DNA of 19,664 nucleotides, from NCBI GenBank assembly GCA_030603485.1, contig JAUVXS010000011.1, positions 1 to 19,664 of the forward strand. Reading direction: 5' to 3'. A program made the translations under genes and the position numbers. This document shows positions 14,532-19,664 of this stretch, piece by piece. The stretch is from Dehalococcoidia bacterium. GTDB taxonomy: Bacteria > Chloroflexota > Dehalococcoidia > GIF9 > AB-539-J10. The stretch's first letter is position 1, and each line of letters opens with the position of its first letter. The notes beneath the pieces are model-generated. The model saw nothing but the letters and a program-made list of their open reading frames with translations. It had not been told where the DNA came from and ran no database searches.

Positions 14532-14845
14532 TTGCCATTACATGGAGTGGTGTACTTAGCAAGTAAATCCTTCTCCTCTGTTAATCTCGCTTGGCTATCA
14601 TAATTGACGTGTACATGTACATGAGTACCTTTGTTGCGCTGTATACATGGTAATTCATTGTGGTTTGGAATGCGGTCTTTAAAACGCTCAGTCTCACCTA
14701 TGTATATAGCCTCCCAAATGTGTGGTTTTGACTCTTTGGCAAAGATATAATTCCCCGGTACATCATTCCAAGGGCTTTCAATTATGAATATTTCATACAC
14801 GTATTCCTTACCTGATGCACCTGTCCATTTGCAGTTATCAGCCAT
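14528..14845 (-). CDS. GIY-YIG nuclease-superfamily protein
   Basis: A 105-residue single-domain protein. The name-giving motifs are GNYIFA (31-36) and AIYIGET (47-52), followed by the conserved arginine (R58), H62, a glutamate (E91 in TEEKDLLA) and the final asparagine (N103 in TPCN), which is the full catalytic set in the expected order. The start MADNCKWTGASGKEYVYEI is shared with a family of short stand-alone GIY-YIG proteins of unknown function. It has a strong ribosome site (AAGGAGG) and a consensus promoter at 14984-15011, leaving a leader of about 130 nt. It may cut or repair DNA; its link to the defence genes is by position only. Confidence 0.85.
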   Translation of the reverse strand: MADNCKWTGASGKEYVYEIFIIESPWNDVPGNYIFAKESKPHIWEAIYIGETERFKDRIPNHNELPCIQRNKGTHVHVHVNYDSQARLTEEKDLLAKYTTPCNGN

Positions 14846-14983
14846 AATACACCTCCTTCCGATTTCAATTATAGTCTAATGGGGGCATAGCTGGTTTGGT
14901 AGCGAAGTTGATGCGATGTGTCTCCGTCGTCCGCCAAAGGCACACCCAGACCCGCTCCAGTACACTGCCATACCCCCACAATT

Positions 14984-15011
14984 ATTATACCCTCAATAAA
15001 GAAGATGTCAA
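14984..15011 (-). promoter_or_regulatory. Consensus promoter for GIY-YIG gene
   Basis: On the minus strand TTGACA (15011-15006), a 16-bp spacer and TATAAT (14989-14984) give both consensus hexamers. The predicted start is near 14977, about 130 nt before the coding start. The leader has no clear ORF. Confidence 0.75.
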
Positions 15012-15048
15012 ACCTATATAGTTATTGGGGAAGTGGTAGAATGGAGGT

Positions 15049-15651
15049 ATGCGGCAATCCCTCAAAGAATATATCGCAGCTTTTGGTAAATGGGGGTTTC
15101 TTATGGCTGCGGTATTAGTCGGTGATATTTTAGGAATTATACAGTCATATCACACTGGATGGCTTATTCCTGCTTGGGGATGGTGGTTAATCCTAGTAAT
15201 CATATTGATTGTCAGCCCGTTTATTGCATTCCACAGACTAAGAGTTCAAAGAGATGAACTTCAAGCACAATTGCACAAGGAGAAAAATACAGCTAACTTA
15301 CCACACCCTGAACTTTATATTACCCATCAAAAACATGAATTCGGTATTGCTGGCGAAGGCAAATATGCAGGCGTCAGCATTGATAAAGGAACACCCGTCT
15401 TGAGTATTGAGGCAGAGTTTCGCCCCACAGGGCAAATGCGAATTGAGACAGTAGAATTATGCATAGCAGGTAAGCGTTTATCGTCTTTGAACTGTGAAGT
15501 GCAAGAATCTAGTGAACGTCTTTGGTATTCACCTGAAAACATATTTAATATCTCAGGAATCGGCACAGGTAAACATGATGTTGAGTTATACGCTTTAGCT
15601 AATGGAGAATGGTGGCATTCTCATTCTTTCCCGATAGAGGTCAATCCTTGA
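15049..15651 (+). CDS. Membrane protein with two N-terminal helices and a soluble C-terminal domain
   Basis: Residues about 14-33 (KWGFLMAAVLVGDILGIIQS) and 40-61 (IPAWGWWLILVIILIVSPFI) are membrane segments. A short coiled coil follows (HRLRVQRDELQAQLHKEKN). The remaining 115 residues look like a beta-rich soluble domain (VLSIEAEFRPTGQMRIETVE, then ISGIGTGKHDVELYALANGE). Both termini would face the cytoplasm. GGAGGT touches the ATG directly, which is too close; an in-frame ATG at 15103 behind GGGGG is an alternative start but would cut into the first helix. No family is recognised. It is divergent from the GIY-YIG gene and could share its promoter region. Confidence 0.65.
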   Translation: MRQSLKEYIAAFGKWGFLMAAVLVGDILGIIQSYHTGWLIPAWGWWLILVIILIVSPFIAFHRLRVQRDELQAQLHKEKNTANLPHPELYITHQKHEFGIAGEGKYAGVSIDKGTPVLSIEAEFRPTGQMRIETVELCIAGKRLSSLNCEVQESSERLWYSPENIFNISGIGTGKHDVELYALANGEWWHSHSFPIEVNP

Positions 15652-15756
15652 TAAGGAAGGTTCTCTGATTGAATAAGTTTAAGGAGCGTATCCCTAAACA
15701 AATATGGATTATCACGATTATTAAGTCGCCATTCTAATTCAAAATTAATCATTCAA

Positions 15757-16125
15757 CTACCATTCCAGTCCAATTTTTTTCCTGGCGCCAAAGAGCAGTA
15801 GGGACACGAATAGCATTCCAATGAGAAGAAGGACAGCTCGAGTTACTTCTCTCTCCAGTATACGCCAGATAAACACGGGCACACCGAACCCCCACAGCAA
15901 GACCAGCAAATAGCGCACACGCTTGAGCATAAATTCCTTTCCGGTCCTCCTCCTCACCCCGACTAAAACTGAAAACATAACCGCTGAGACTCCACCACCA
16001 GCGGCAAGCAAACTTGAGGTAGAGGCAGCAAGCACACCCTTGTTCTGAAGGTACCAAAGGCCCCACATCAAAAGTATGAAGACACCTCCAGTTCTTATAA
16101 GCTCCTCCACAATTATCTTTCTCAT
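15757..16125 (-). CDS. Small four-helix membrane protein
   Basis: A 122-residue protein with four probable membrane segments, at about residues 10-27 (GVFILLMWGLWYLQ), 31-57 (VLAASTSSLLAAGGGVSAVM), 69-88 (RYLLVLLWGFGVPVFIWRIL) and 93-111 (VTRAVLLLIGMLFVSLLLFG). A basic loop (RRRTGKEFMLKR) separates helices 2 and 3. AGGAA lies upstream of the ATG. It is convergent with the gene ending at 15651. No family or function is recognised. A second frame on the same strand is a shadow of this one. Confidence 0.6.
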   Translation of the reverse strand: MRKIIVEELIRTGGVFILLMWGLWYLQNKGVLAASTSSLLAAGGGVSAVMFSVLVGVRRRTGKEFMLKRVRYLLVLLWGFGVPVFIWRILEREVTRAVLLLIGMLFVSLLLFGARKKIGLEW

Positions 16126-16228
16126 TCTAATTTCCTATCCCACCATCCAAGCAACTCTTGCAAAAAGTCTAAGTCGATGGCCGAATAATGTCAAAAGAAA
16201 TTGTTCAGTTAACAAATAGCCACTTTGT

Positions 16229-16405
16229 TTAGTCCCTCGTTTTGCTTTCAGGCTGTTTCAACTCGGGTTTAATGGCGTTTGCCACCCTTGACACCATGGT
16301 TTTACTGTAGCCTTTAGCCATGACCGCTTGGGAGTCTGCACCACCGCGCAACAATTCCGCAATCTCCACCTGTTTCGGGGTCCACTCCAGTCCCTTCTTA
16401 GACAT
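16229..16405 (-). CDS. 58-residue helix-turn-helix protein
   Basis: A short gene that is easily missed. It runs from ATG at 16405, with GGAGGTG 8 bp upstream, to TAA at 16229. The sequence reads MSKKGLEWTPKQVEIAELLR, then GGADSQAVMAKGYSKTMVSR and a tail VANAIKPELKQPESKTRD. The middle has the form of a helix-turn-helix (AELLRGGADSQAVMAKGYSKTMVSRVANAI), like homeodomain-like or small-terminase N-terminal domains. It starts 15 bp from the GTTTC array at 16420-16573, which is the natural candidate for its binding site. It could be a replication, partition or packaging factor, or an autoregulator. The coding evidence is the ribosome site, motif and context. Confidence 0.6.
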   Translation of the reverse strand: MSKKGLEWTPKQVEIAELLRGGADSQAVMAKGYSKTMVSRVANAIKPELKQPESKTRD

Positions 16406-16419
16406 ATACTACGCACCTC

Positions 16420-16573
16420 CCTGAAACTTCCCTGAAACAGTTTCAAGGAGTTTCGGGGTTAGTTTCAGCCTGTTTCGGGGTTTGTTTCAACGAGTTTCAG
16501 GTTGTTCCAGGCCAGTTTCAAGGTTGTTTCAGCCCAGTTTCAGGGTGTATCGGCCTCAGTTCCAGGGTGTTTC
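16420..16573. repeat. Helically phased GTTTC box array (iteron-like)
   Basis: Two inverted boxes, CCTGAAAC (16420 and 16431), are followed by 13 direct boxes. GTTTC or a one-base variant starts at 16440, 16450, 16462, 16472, 16484, 16494, 16504, 16515, 16526, 16537, 16547, 16559 and 16569. Steps are 10-12 bp, and many alternate boxes are exactly 22 bp apart, so all lie on about the same face of the helix. Boxes are usually followed by AGG, CGGGG or AAGG. Such arrays are known as iterons of replication origins and as partition centromeres bound by small proteins. Here it adjoins the 58-residue HTH gene. Confidence 0.75.
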
Positions 16574-16709
16574 GGCTGAATCCTATCCAGTGCCTGAGTC
16601 CCTGGATGATGACATATTATCACGGATGGACGAAGCCAGACGCGAAATCAAGAAAGTAGCAAAAGACCTTACAGATGCGAGACAGGTAAGAAAACGGTTG
16701 CGGTTTTAG
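16482..16709 (+). CDS. Doubtful ORF overlapping the GTTTC array
   Basis: A TTG-started frame of 75 codons. Its first 33 residues are the translated repeats (FQRVSGCSRPVSRLFQPSF). The last 40 (ESLDDDILSRMDEARREIKK, then VAKDLTDARQVRKRLRF) look like a genuine amphipathic helix. There is no ribosome site. An internal ATG at 16625 would give only 27 residues. It may be the end of a gene whose start was overwritten by repeats, or chance. Confidence 0.25.
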   Translation: MFQRVSGCSRPVSRLFQPSFRVYRPQFQGVSAESYPVPESLDDDILSRMDEARREIKKVAKDLTDARQVRKRLRF

Positions 16710-16738
16710 CCCCTCCAGTTCAAATCATACCTTAAAAA

Positions 16739-16760
16739 TTGACGTTAAATTGACGTTAAA
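16739..16760 (+). repeat. Right arm-type integrase sites (tandem TTGACGTTAAA)
   Basis: Two full copies of TTGACGTTAAA abut (16739-16749, 16750-16760). The first 20 bp equal 1586-1605 at the left end. They lie about 120 bp inside the right attachment core. A scatter of GGGAC words follows (16768-16863), possibly further protein sites. Confidence 0.7.
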
Positions 16761-16878
16761 ATCTTTGGGACGGGTCGGGACATAATGGGACTCTACGAAC
16801 AAAATCGGGTTTTGGTGATTGGCACAAAGGTTCCATTTTATACGTAAAGGCACTCTTTGGGACATCTAGCTTGGAATT

Positions 16879-16915
16879 AGAAGGCAGCCGCTCTGTCCAG
16901 CTGAGCTACAGGGAC
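16879..16915 (-). repeat. Right attachment core: displaced 5' half of tRNA-Arg
   Basis: It matches tRNA-Arg bases 1-36 (1528-1564) except one D-loop base. It contains the acceptor 5' strand, D arm and 5' anticodon strand but no 3' half, so it cannot be a tRNA. It is probably the original chromosomal 5' end pushed aside by integration. Confidence 0.85.
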
Positions 16916-16934
16916 TAAAGCTAAATTTTAGTTT

Positions 16935-17156
16935 TTACTTAACATTATGGTTGCTTTTGGCGTTTTTTTGAGATATGCCATTTTTAGCTACGGGTAAAAC
17001 TTCGGCCAGTAACGCCATAGCATCTGACTGCATACCCTCTATTATATGAGAATATACGGCCATTGTAAACGCCACGCTGGAATGTCCTAAGGCTTCTGGG
17101 ATAACCTTGGGCTTAGCTCCTCTTAATAGCATAAGACTGCGAAGGTGTGCCTTGGG
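16935..17156 (-). pseudogene. Integrase C-terminal fragment from an older element
   Basis: The minus-strand frame ending at 16935 reads SLMLLRGAKPKVIPEALGHS, then SVAFTMAVYSHIIEGMQSDA and MALLAEVLPV. It is clearly homologous to residues 322-375 of the intact integrase but with many differences (for example MAVYSH for MDVYSH and a new tail NGISQKNAKSNHNVK). It keeps the tyrosine but has lost the HDLRH box and everything before it. One base is missing near 17146, and similarity ends near 17156. Its position relative to the tRNA half is the same as in the intact copy. It is therefore the relic of an earlier related element in the same tRNA. Confidence 0.85.
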
Positions 17157-17564
17157 CCATGAACCTGACGACGACAAGGCGTGGGAAGTGGCCACTGAAC
17201 TTGTTCTTCTTGAATTCGAGTTGTTGGCGACAGCTACAGGTGTCAGGATGACGCGGCTGATGAAGATTAAGACAATCAACAGCTTGATGAGTTTACTGGG
17301 GACGCCACCCACAAGAAAAGGATAGAGCGTCTGTACGTCCGACGATGTTTTTCACACACGAGCTGGTTATGTGACAGGCGAGCGAGCATAGGGAACAAGA
17401 TCTGAGGTCACGAAACGGCTGATCATCAGGTCACAATCTGATGGACTGTGACTAACTAATTAAAAAGGCCAATGTGACTTACTGAACAAAACAAGTGATT
17501 GTTACTCAACAAGTTACTAACTTGTTGGTGACCCAACATCATAGTAGGAATGCTTGAACTAAAC

Positions 17565-17592
17565 CGAACAAAATCAGTAGGGTGTCGTATTG
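17565..17592 (+). repeat. 28-bp direct repeat, copy 1
   Basis: It matches 17922-17949 at 25 of 28 positions (shared core ACAAAATCAGTAGG, then TCGTATTG). It lies 25 bp before the -35 box of the DUF1858-like gene, and the other copy lies just after the gene. Confidence 0.75.
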
Positions 17593-17617
17593 CCAGGGTA
17601 GTCACATTCTACCGCTA

Positions 17618-17646
17618 TTGACAATTTTTAGAGGACGTTTTATTGT
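17618..17646 (+). promoter_or_regulatory. Promoter of DUF1858-like gene
   Basis: TTGACA (17618-17623), a 17-bp spacer and TATTGT (17641-17646), about 27 bp before the start codon at 17674. The ribosome site AAAGGAGG falls in the short leader. Confidence 0.72.
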
Positions 17647-17673
17647 TCGTATAGAACTGAAAGGAGGTTCAGT

Positions 17674-17880
17674 ATGGCAGTTACAGCTAACTCTACGATT
17701 TCAGAGGTCTTGAGTGCAAACCCTAAAGCTAAGGAAATCATTGCGAAGCACACAGGACAGCCAGTAGATGATTCACAGCTCTCCATGGCGATGGGGATGA
17801 CCATCCAGCAAGTGGCAGGTTACATAGGGTGGAATCAGGAGAAGATAGACGCGCTGGTAAAGGACTTGAACGAGAGTTAG
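17674..17880 (+). CDS. DUF1858-like small protein
   Basis: A 68-residue soluble protein: STISEVLSANPKAKEIIAKH in the N-terminal half and MTIQQVAGYIGWNQEKIDAL in the C-terminal half. This is the helix order of DUF1858, whose members pair a TIGEVL..YP..A.V/I segment with a short helical hairpin. The usual cysteines of that family (around CxxC after the first helix) are absent, with GQPVDDSQ in their place, so it would not bind metal the same way. It has a strong ribosome site and its own near-consensus promoter, so it may be well expressed. Two copies of a 28-bp repeat flank it. The molecular function is unknown. Confidence 0.65.
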   Translation: MAVTANSTISEVLSANPKAKEIIAKHTGQPVDDSQLSMAMGMTIQQVAGYIGWNQEKIDALVKDLNES

Positions 17881-18127
17881 AGTCTAATCCTCTTCCATGG
17901 TTTGTTAATACAAATAGAAATCGGACAAAATCAGTAGGATATCGTATTGGGTAACAAAATGCCCGATTGTATAAGCATGCAACAAAATGAGTAAATGTTT
18001 GGTCACAAGAGCAAGTATGTAAGAGGACCTTAATTTAACTTAAATTTGATTTAGCACCTTTTGAATGAATCATGATTAAGACAATGCGGGACTGCATGGA
18101 TCGGGGAAAGCTATTATTGAGTCATGT
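17881..18127 (+). other. Gap downstream of DUF1858-like gene
   Basis: No gene is seen apart from the second 28-bp repeat at 17922-17949. The rest is AT-rich; AATTTA-ACT-TAAATT near 18032-18046 is a small inverted repeat. GTCACA recurs near 18002. Confidence 0.4.
17922..17949 (+). repeat. 28-bp direct repeat, copy 2
   Basis: 25 of 28 positions equal 17565-17592, same orientation. It lies 42 bp after the stop of the DUF1858-like gene. Confidence 0.75.
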
Positions 18128-18160
18128 TTATTTGTTGTAAATAATAGAAACTGTTATAAT
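18128..18160 (+). promoter_or_regulatory. Promoter and operator candidate of the MarR gene
   Basis: TTGTTG (18132-18137), a 17-bp spacer and TATAAT (18155-18160) form a good promoter. TTATTT-GTTGT-AAATAA (18128-18144) is a perfect inverted repeat covering the -35 box, the usual position and style of a MarR operator, so autorepression is likely. Confidence 0.65.
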
Positions 18161-18214
18161 GGCACTTTTTACAAACGAGCAAAGCTCCCATGAAATAATC
18201 AAGAGAGGTTGAAT

Positions 18215-18793
18215 ATGACGACAAATTTCGAAGACGGGAATCTAGTTTTGAGATTATGGTACGCGTCGCACCGAACCCGCGCCCTGCTTAAGATGTGTGA
18301 GGACCAGATATATGGTGAATACAATCTTACTATGGAGCAGTATGCAGTGCTTGCGGCTATAAAACACATCGGTGGTACTGCAAGGCCAACTGACATAGCT
18401 CGGTGGTTAGGACGCAGCACGAACGCCGTCAGTATGATAGTCGACCGCATGGTCAAAGCTGGTCTGGTCAGAAGGGTAGGAGACAGGAGTGACCGCAGGG
18501 TAGTAAATGTGTCTATCACCAGCAAGGCGGAGAACGCCCTTAAACCGGCAATTCGGGCAGGCTGGGAGTTTATCCAGAAGATCACGTCGCCACTATCAAA
18601 TGAGGACAAGCATACCTTTGTCAGGCTGCACGATACGCTAAGATACGAGATATTTAAGTATCTCAATCCCGGAGCGAATGTAGAGGAAATGGCAAGAAAT
18701 GATGACGAGAGCCATGCCAATTTAATGGAACGGCTGATCCAGTACGCTTTGCCCTCCACTCCTGAAGCCAAACGTCAGGATGGTGAAAAGTGA
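18215..18793 (+). CDS. MarR-family transcriptional regulator
   Basis: A 192-residue winged-helix regulator. LTMEQYAVLAAIKHIGGTAR, PTDIARWLGRSTNAVSMIVD and RMVKAGLVRRVGDRSDRRVV follow the MarR fold: the DNA-recognition helix near STNAVSMIVDRM, then the wing, with the conserved D-R-S-D-R-R tip. Flanking helices (residues about 10-40 and 105-150) form the dimer interface. The C-terminal 35 residues are an extension. I use the ATG at 18215 behind GAGAGG; an in-frame TTG lies two codons upstream. It probably represses itself through the palindrome at 18128-18144, and perhaps the dehydratase gene downstream. Its ligand may be an aromatic or acyl-CoA compound, by analogy only. Confidence 0.9.
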   Translation: MTTNFEDGNLVLRLWYASHRTRALLKMCEDQIYGEYNLTMEQYAVLAAIKHIGGTARPTDIARWLGRSTNAVSMIVDRMVKAGLVRRVGDRSDRRVVNVSITSKAENALKPAIRAGWEFIQKITSPLSNEDKHTFVRLHDTLRYEIFKYLNPGANVEEMARNDDESHANLMERLIQYALPSTPEAKRQDGEK

Positions 18794-19183
18794 AAGGCCA
18801 TGCGATGAGGGCAATTAACTTTACTTATACTAGCTGGCGTAGAGCAACTCCGCAGGGTCCACAATAATTCCGCTAGAGCAAAACATGCTCTCCGTCCCAA
18901 CCCACAGATAAAACATCGTAGACACCATAAACTTATCTTCATTTCACCATACCTGCGACTTAATGGTCTCATGAGAACATCTTGAACAATGCGATGGATT
19001 GTTCAATTCTAGTTATAGCACGATGGATAGTTGTCTCACGAGCTGTTTTGAGATAGAATTTAAACGCGTCAGGGGTGACCGAGTAGCCTATGGTGACGGT
19101 CCTGAAAATGGTCATCCTTCTGAGAAGAATTGTGGCTGCGAAACCCGCCCCCTGCACTATCAACACTCGTGGAGGCTCTTCAA
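18794..19183. other. 390-bp gap between MarR and dehydratase genes
   Basis: No supported gene. AGAGCA-AAACA-TGCTCT (about 18875-18891) is a 6-bp hairpin without a T run. A minus-strand frame (about 18969-19166) has some protein-like stretches (TIGYSVTPDAFKFYLKTARE) and may be a gene relic. GGAGG at 19171-19175 is the ribosome site of the next gene. Confidence 0.35.
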
Positions 19184-19664
19184 ATGAGTGAGTTACTAGA
19201 ACACCTAAGTAAGTACATCGGAACTGAATCAGAACCGATTGTGTACTCCATTGATAAAGGGGCGATTAAGTTCTTCGCTGATTCCCTTATGAATCCTGAC
19301 CCACTTTATTGTGACGACGACTATGCCAGAACGACCAAACACGAAGGAATTATCGCCCCACCGACCTTCTATGGCGGGGCTACCTCCTTACGCAACGTGA
19401 AAGCCGGCGATGCACGAACAGTCTCATCAACAAATATACCAATGCCTCCTGGATGGGTCGGCATGAATGCTGGAGACGATTTCCATCTCTTAGCTCCGAT
19501 TAGACCCGGAGACACCCTCACCTCACACGAGAAATTGATCGATACTTACGAAAGAGAAGGACGCTCCGGTCACCTTATCTTTGTCGTTGTTGAGAAGACG
19601 CTCACCAATCAACATGGCCAGGTAACTTTGGTTCGGCGGGTAACCTCAGTCTTTCGTGCTACGA
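19184..19664 (+). CDS. MaoC/FAS1-like dehydratase N-terminal domain protein (3' end outside window)
   Basis: The frame from ATG at 19184, 8 bp after GGAGG, is open to the window end (160 codons). The sequence fits the MaoC_dehydrat_N (hotdog-fold) family: GAIKFFADSLMNPDPLYCDD, then EGIIAPPTFYGG, then a linker with GWVGMNAGDDFHLLAPIRPG and DTLTSHEKLIDTYEREGRSG, ending in the strand HLIFVVVEKTL. The N-P-D/H-P-L-Y and APPT segments are typical. Such proteins hydrate or dehydrate enoyl- and hydroxyacyl-CoA esters, often as two subunits, so a partner gene may lie downstream. The MarR gene upstream suggests a regulated acyl-CoA or aromatic-acid pathway. The catalytic Asp/His of MaoC is not clearly kept in this half. 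Confidence 0.88.
   Translation, partial: MSELLEHLSKYIGTESEPIVYSIDKGAIKFFADSLMNPDPLYCDDDYARTTKHEGIIAPPTFYGGATSLRNVKAGDARTVSSTNIPMPPGWVGMNAGDDFHLLAPIRPGDTLTSHEKLIDTYEREGRSGHLIFVVVEKTLTNQHGQVTLVRRVTSVFRAT

Larger units (their letters stand above)
1528..16878. mobile_element. Integrative element in tRNA-Arg (about 15.4 kb), PICI-like layout with defence cargo
   Basis: The element is bounded by two copies of the tRNA-Arg 5' half (1528-1564 and 16879-16915) and carries its own tyrosine integrase next to the tRNA. It has a divergent regulator/excisionase/primase-helicase operon, a set of restriction and abortive-infection genes, and matching arm-type repeats near both ends. Structural phage genes (capsid, portal, large terminase, tail) and conjugation genes are not seen, so it is not a full prophage or a self-transmissible ICE. 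The gene order resembles phage-inducible chromosomal islands. An integrative mobilisable element or a decayed plasmid are alternatives. It occupies the 5' side of the tRNA, so it replaces the 5' half of the gene and not the 3' end, which is less common. Confidence 0.85.
17157..17673. other. 517-bp stretch without a clear gene; palindrome and GTCACA words
   Basis: A plus-strand frame to 17325 (ALGHEPDDDKAWEVATELVL and on) has protein-like composition but crosses the integrase fragment and has no start, so it may be another relic. From 17365 to 17605 TGTGAC or its complement GTCACA, or close variants, recur several times. CAACAAGTT-ACT-AACTTGTTG (17507-17527) is a perfect 9+3+9 palindrome. The promoter and repeat for the DUF1858-like gene close the region. 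Confidence 0.4.

Noticed and set aside
15749..16066. Second minus-strand frame within the four-helix membrane gene
   Set aside because: It overlaps the better frame with a ribosome site and regular hydrophobic segments; its cysteine/arginine-rich composition is typical of a shadow.
16420..16573. CRISPR array
   Set aside because: Units are 10-12 bp with no unique 30-40 bp spacers and no cas genes; an iteron-like array fits better.
16880..16916. Second tRNA gene
   Set aside because: It holds only the 5' half of tRNA-Arg, with no 3' anticodon strand, T arm or acceptor 3' end.
18199..18771. 190-codon minus-strand frame opposite the MarR gene
   Set aside because: The plus frame has an unmistakable MarR fold, promoter and ribosome site; the antisense frame has none.
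18969..19166. 65-codon minus-strand frame with protein-like stretches
   Set aside because: No ribosome site and no recognised family; at most a gene relic, so noted only in the gap entry.

Overview
The window is a bacterial chromosome segment carrying an integrative genetic element of about 15.4 kb inserted in a tRNA-Arg gene. The host cannot be named from sequence alone. A flavin-dependent thymidylate synthase, a DUF1858-like protein and a MarR/MaoC-type pair would fit an uncultured anaerobic bacterium, perhaps Chloroflexota, but this is a weak inference.

Left flank (1-1564): the 3' end of glycerol kinase (glpK), a convergent thyX, and tRNA-Arg(UCU) on the minus strand. Nearly the whole 5' half of this tRNA, up to the last anticodon base, is repeated at 16879-16915. 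The two copies mark the left and right ends of the element.

Element, control and replication module (1578-8070): a tyrosine integrase and a hypothetical protein read leftward. A divergent promoter region with three phased TATACAAT motifs separates them from a rightward operon: XRE regulator, excisionase-like protein, Toprim-like primase-helicase, zinc ribbon, serine recombinase catalytic domain, a 35-residue ORF, and a zinc-ribbon/HTH protein. The operon ends in a 52-codon gene split by a 424-bp insertion. The insertion has perfect 22-bp terminal inverted repeats, an 8-bp target duplication, and a membrane-protein gene but no transposase.

Element, cargo (8071-16125): a purine-rich tract; a strongly predicted structured RNA; an AIPR-family abortive-infection protein with a nuclease-like N-terminus; a probable restriction endonuclease and adenine methyltransferase pair; a PD-(D/E)XK protein; a GIY-YIG protein; and two membrane proteins. 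This is a defence-type cargo. The layout of int, divergent repressor, xis and primase resembles phage satellites (PICI-like), but I see no capsid genes.

Element, right end (16229-16915): a 58-residue HTH protein faces an array of 13 GTTTC boxes spaced 10-12 bp apart. Beyond it are integrase arm-type repeats matching a pair at the left end, then the displaced tRNA 5' half.

Right flank (16916-19664): a decayed fragment of a second, related integrase, evidence of an older element at the same tRNA. It is followed by a DUF1858-like gene between two copies of a 28-bp repeat, a MarR regulator, and the start of a MaoC/FAS1-like dehydratase cut by the window edge.
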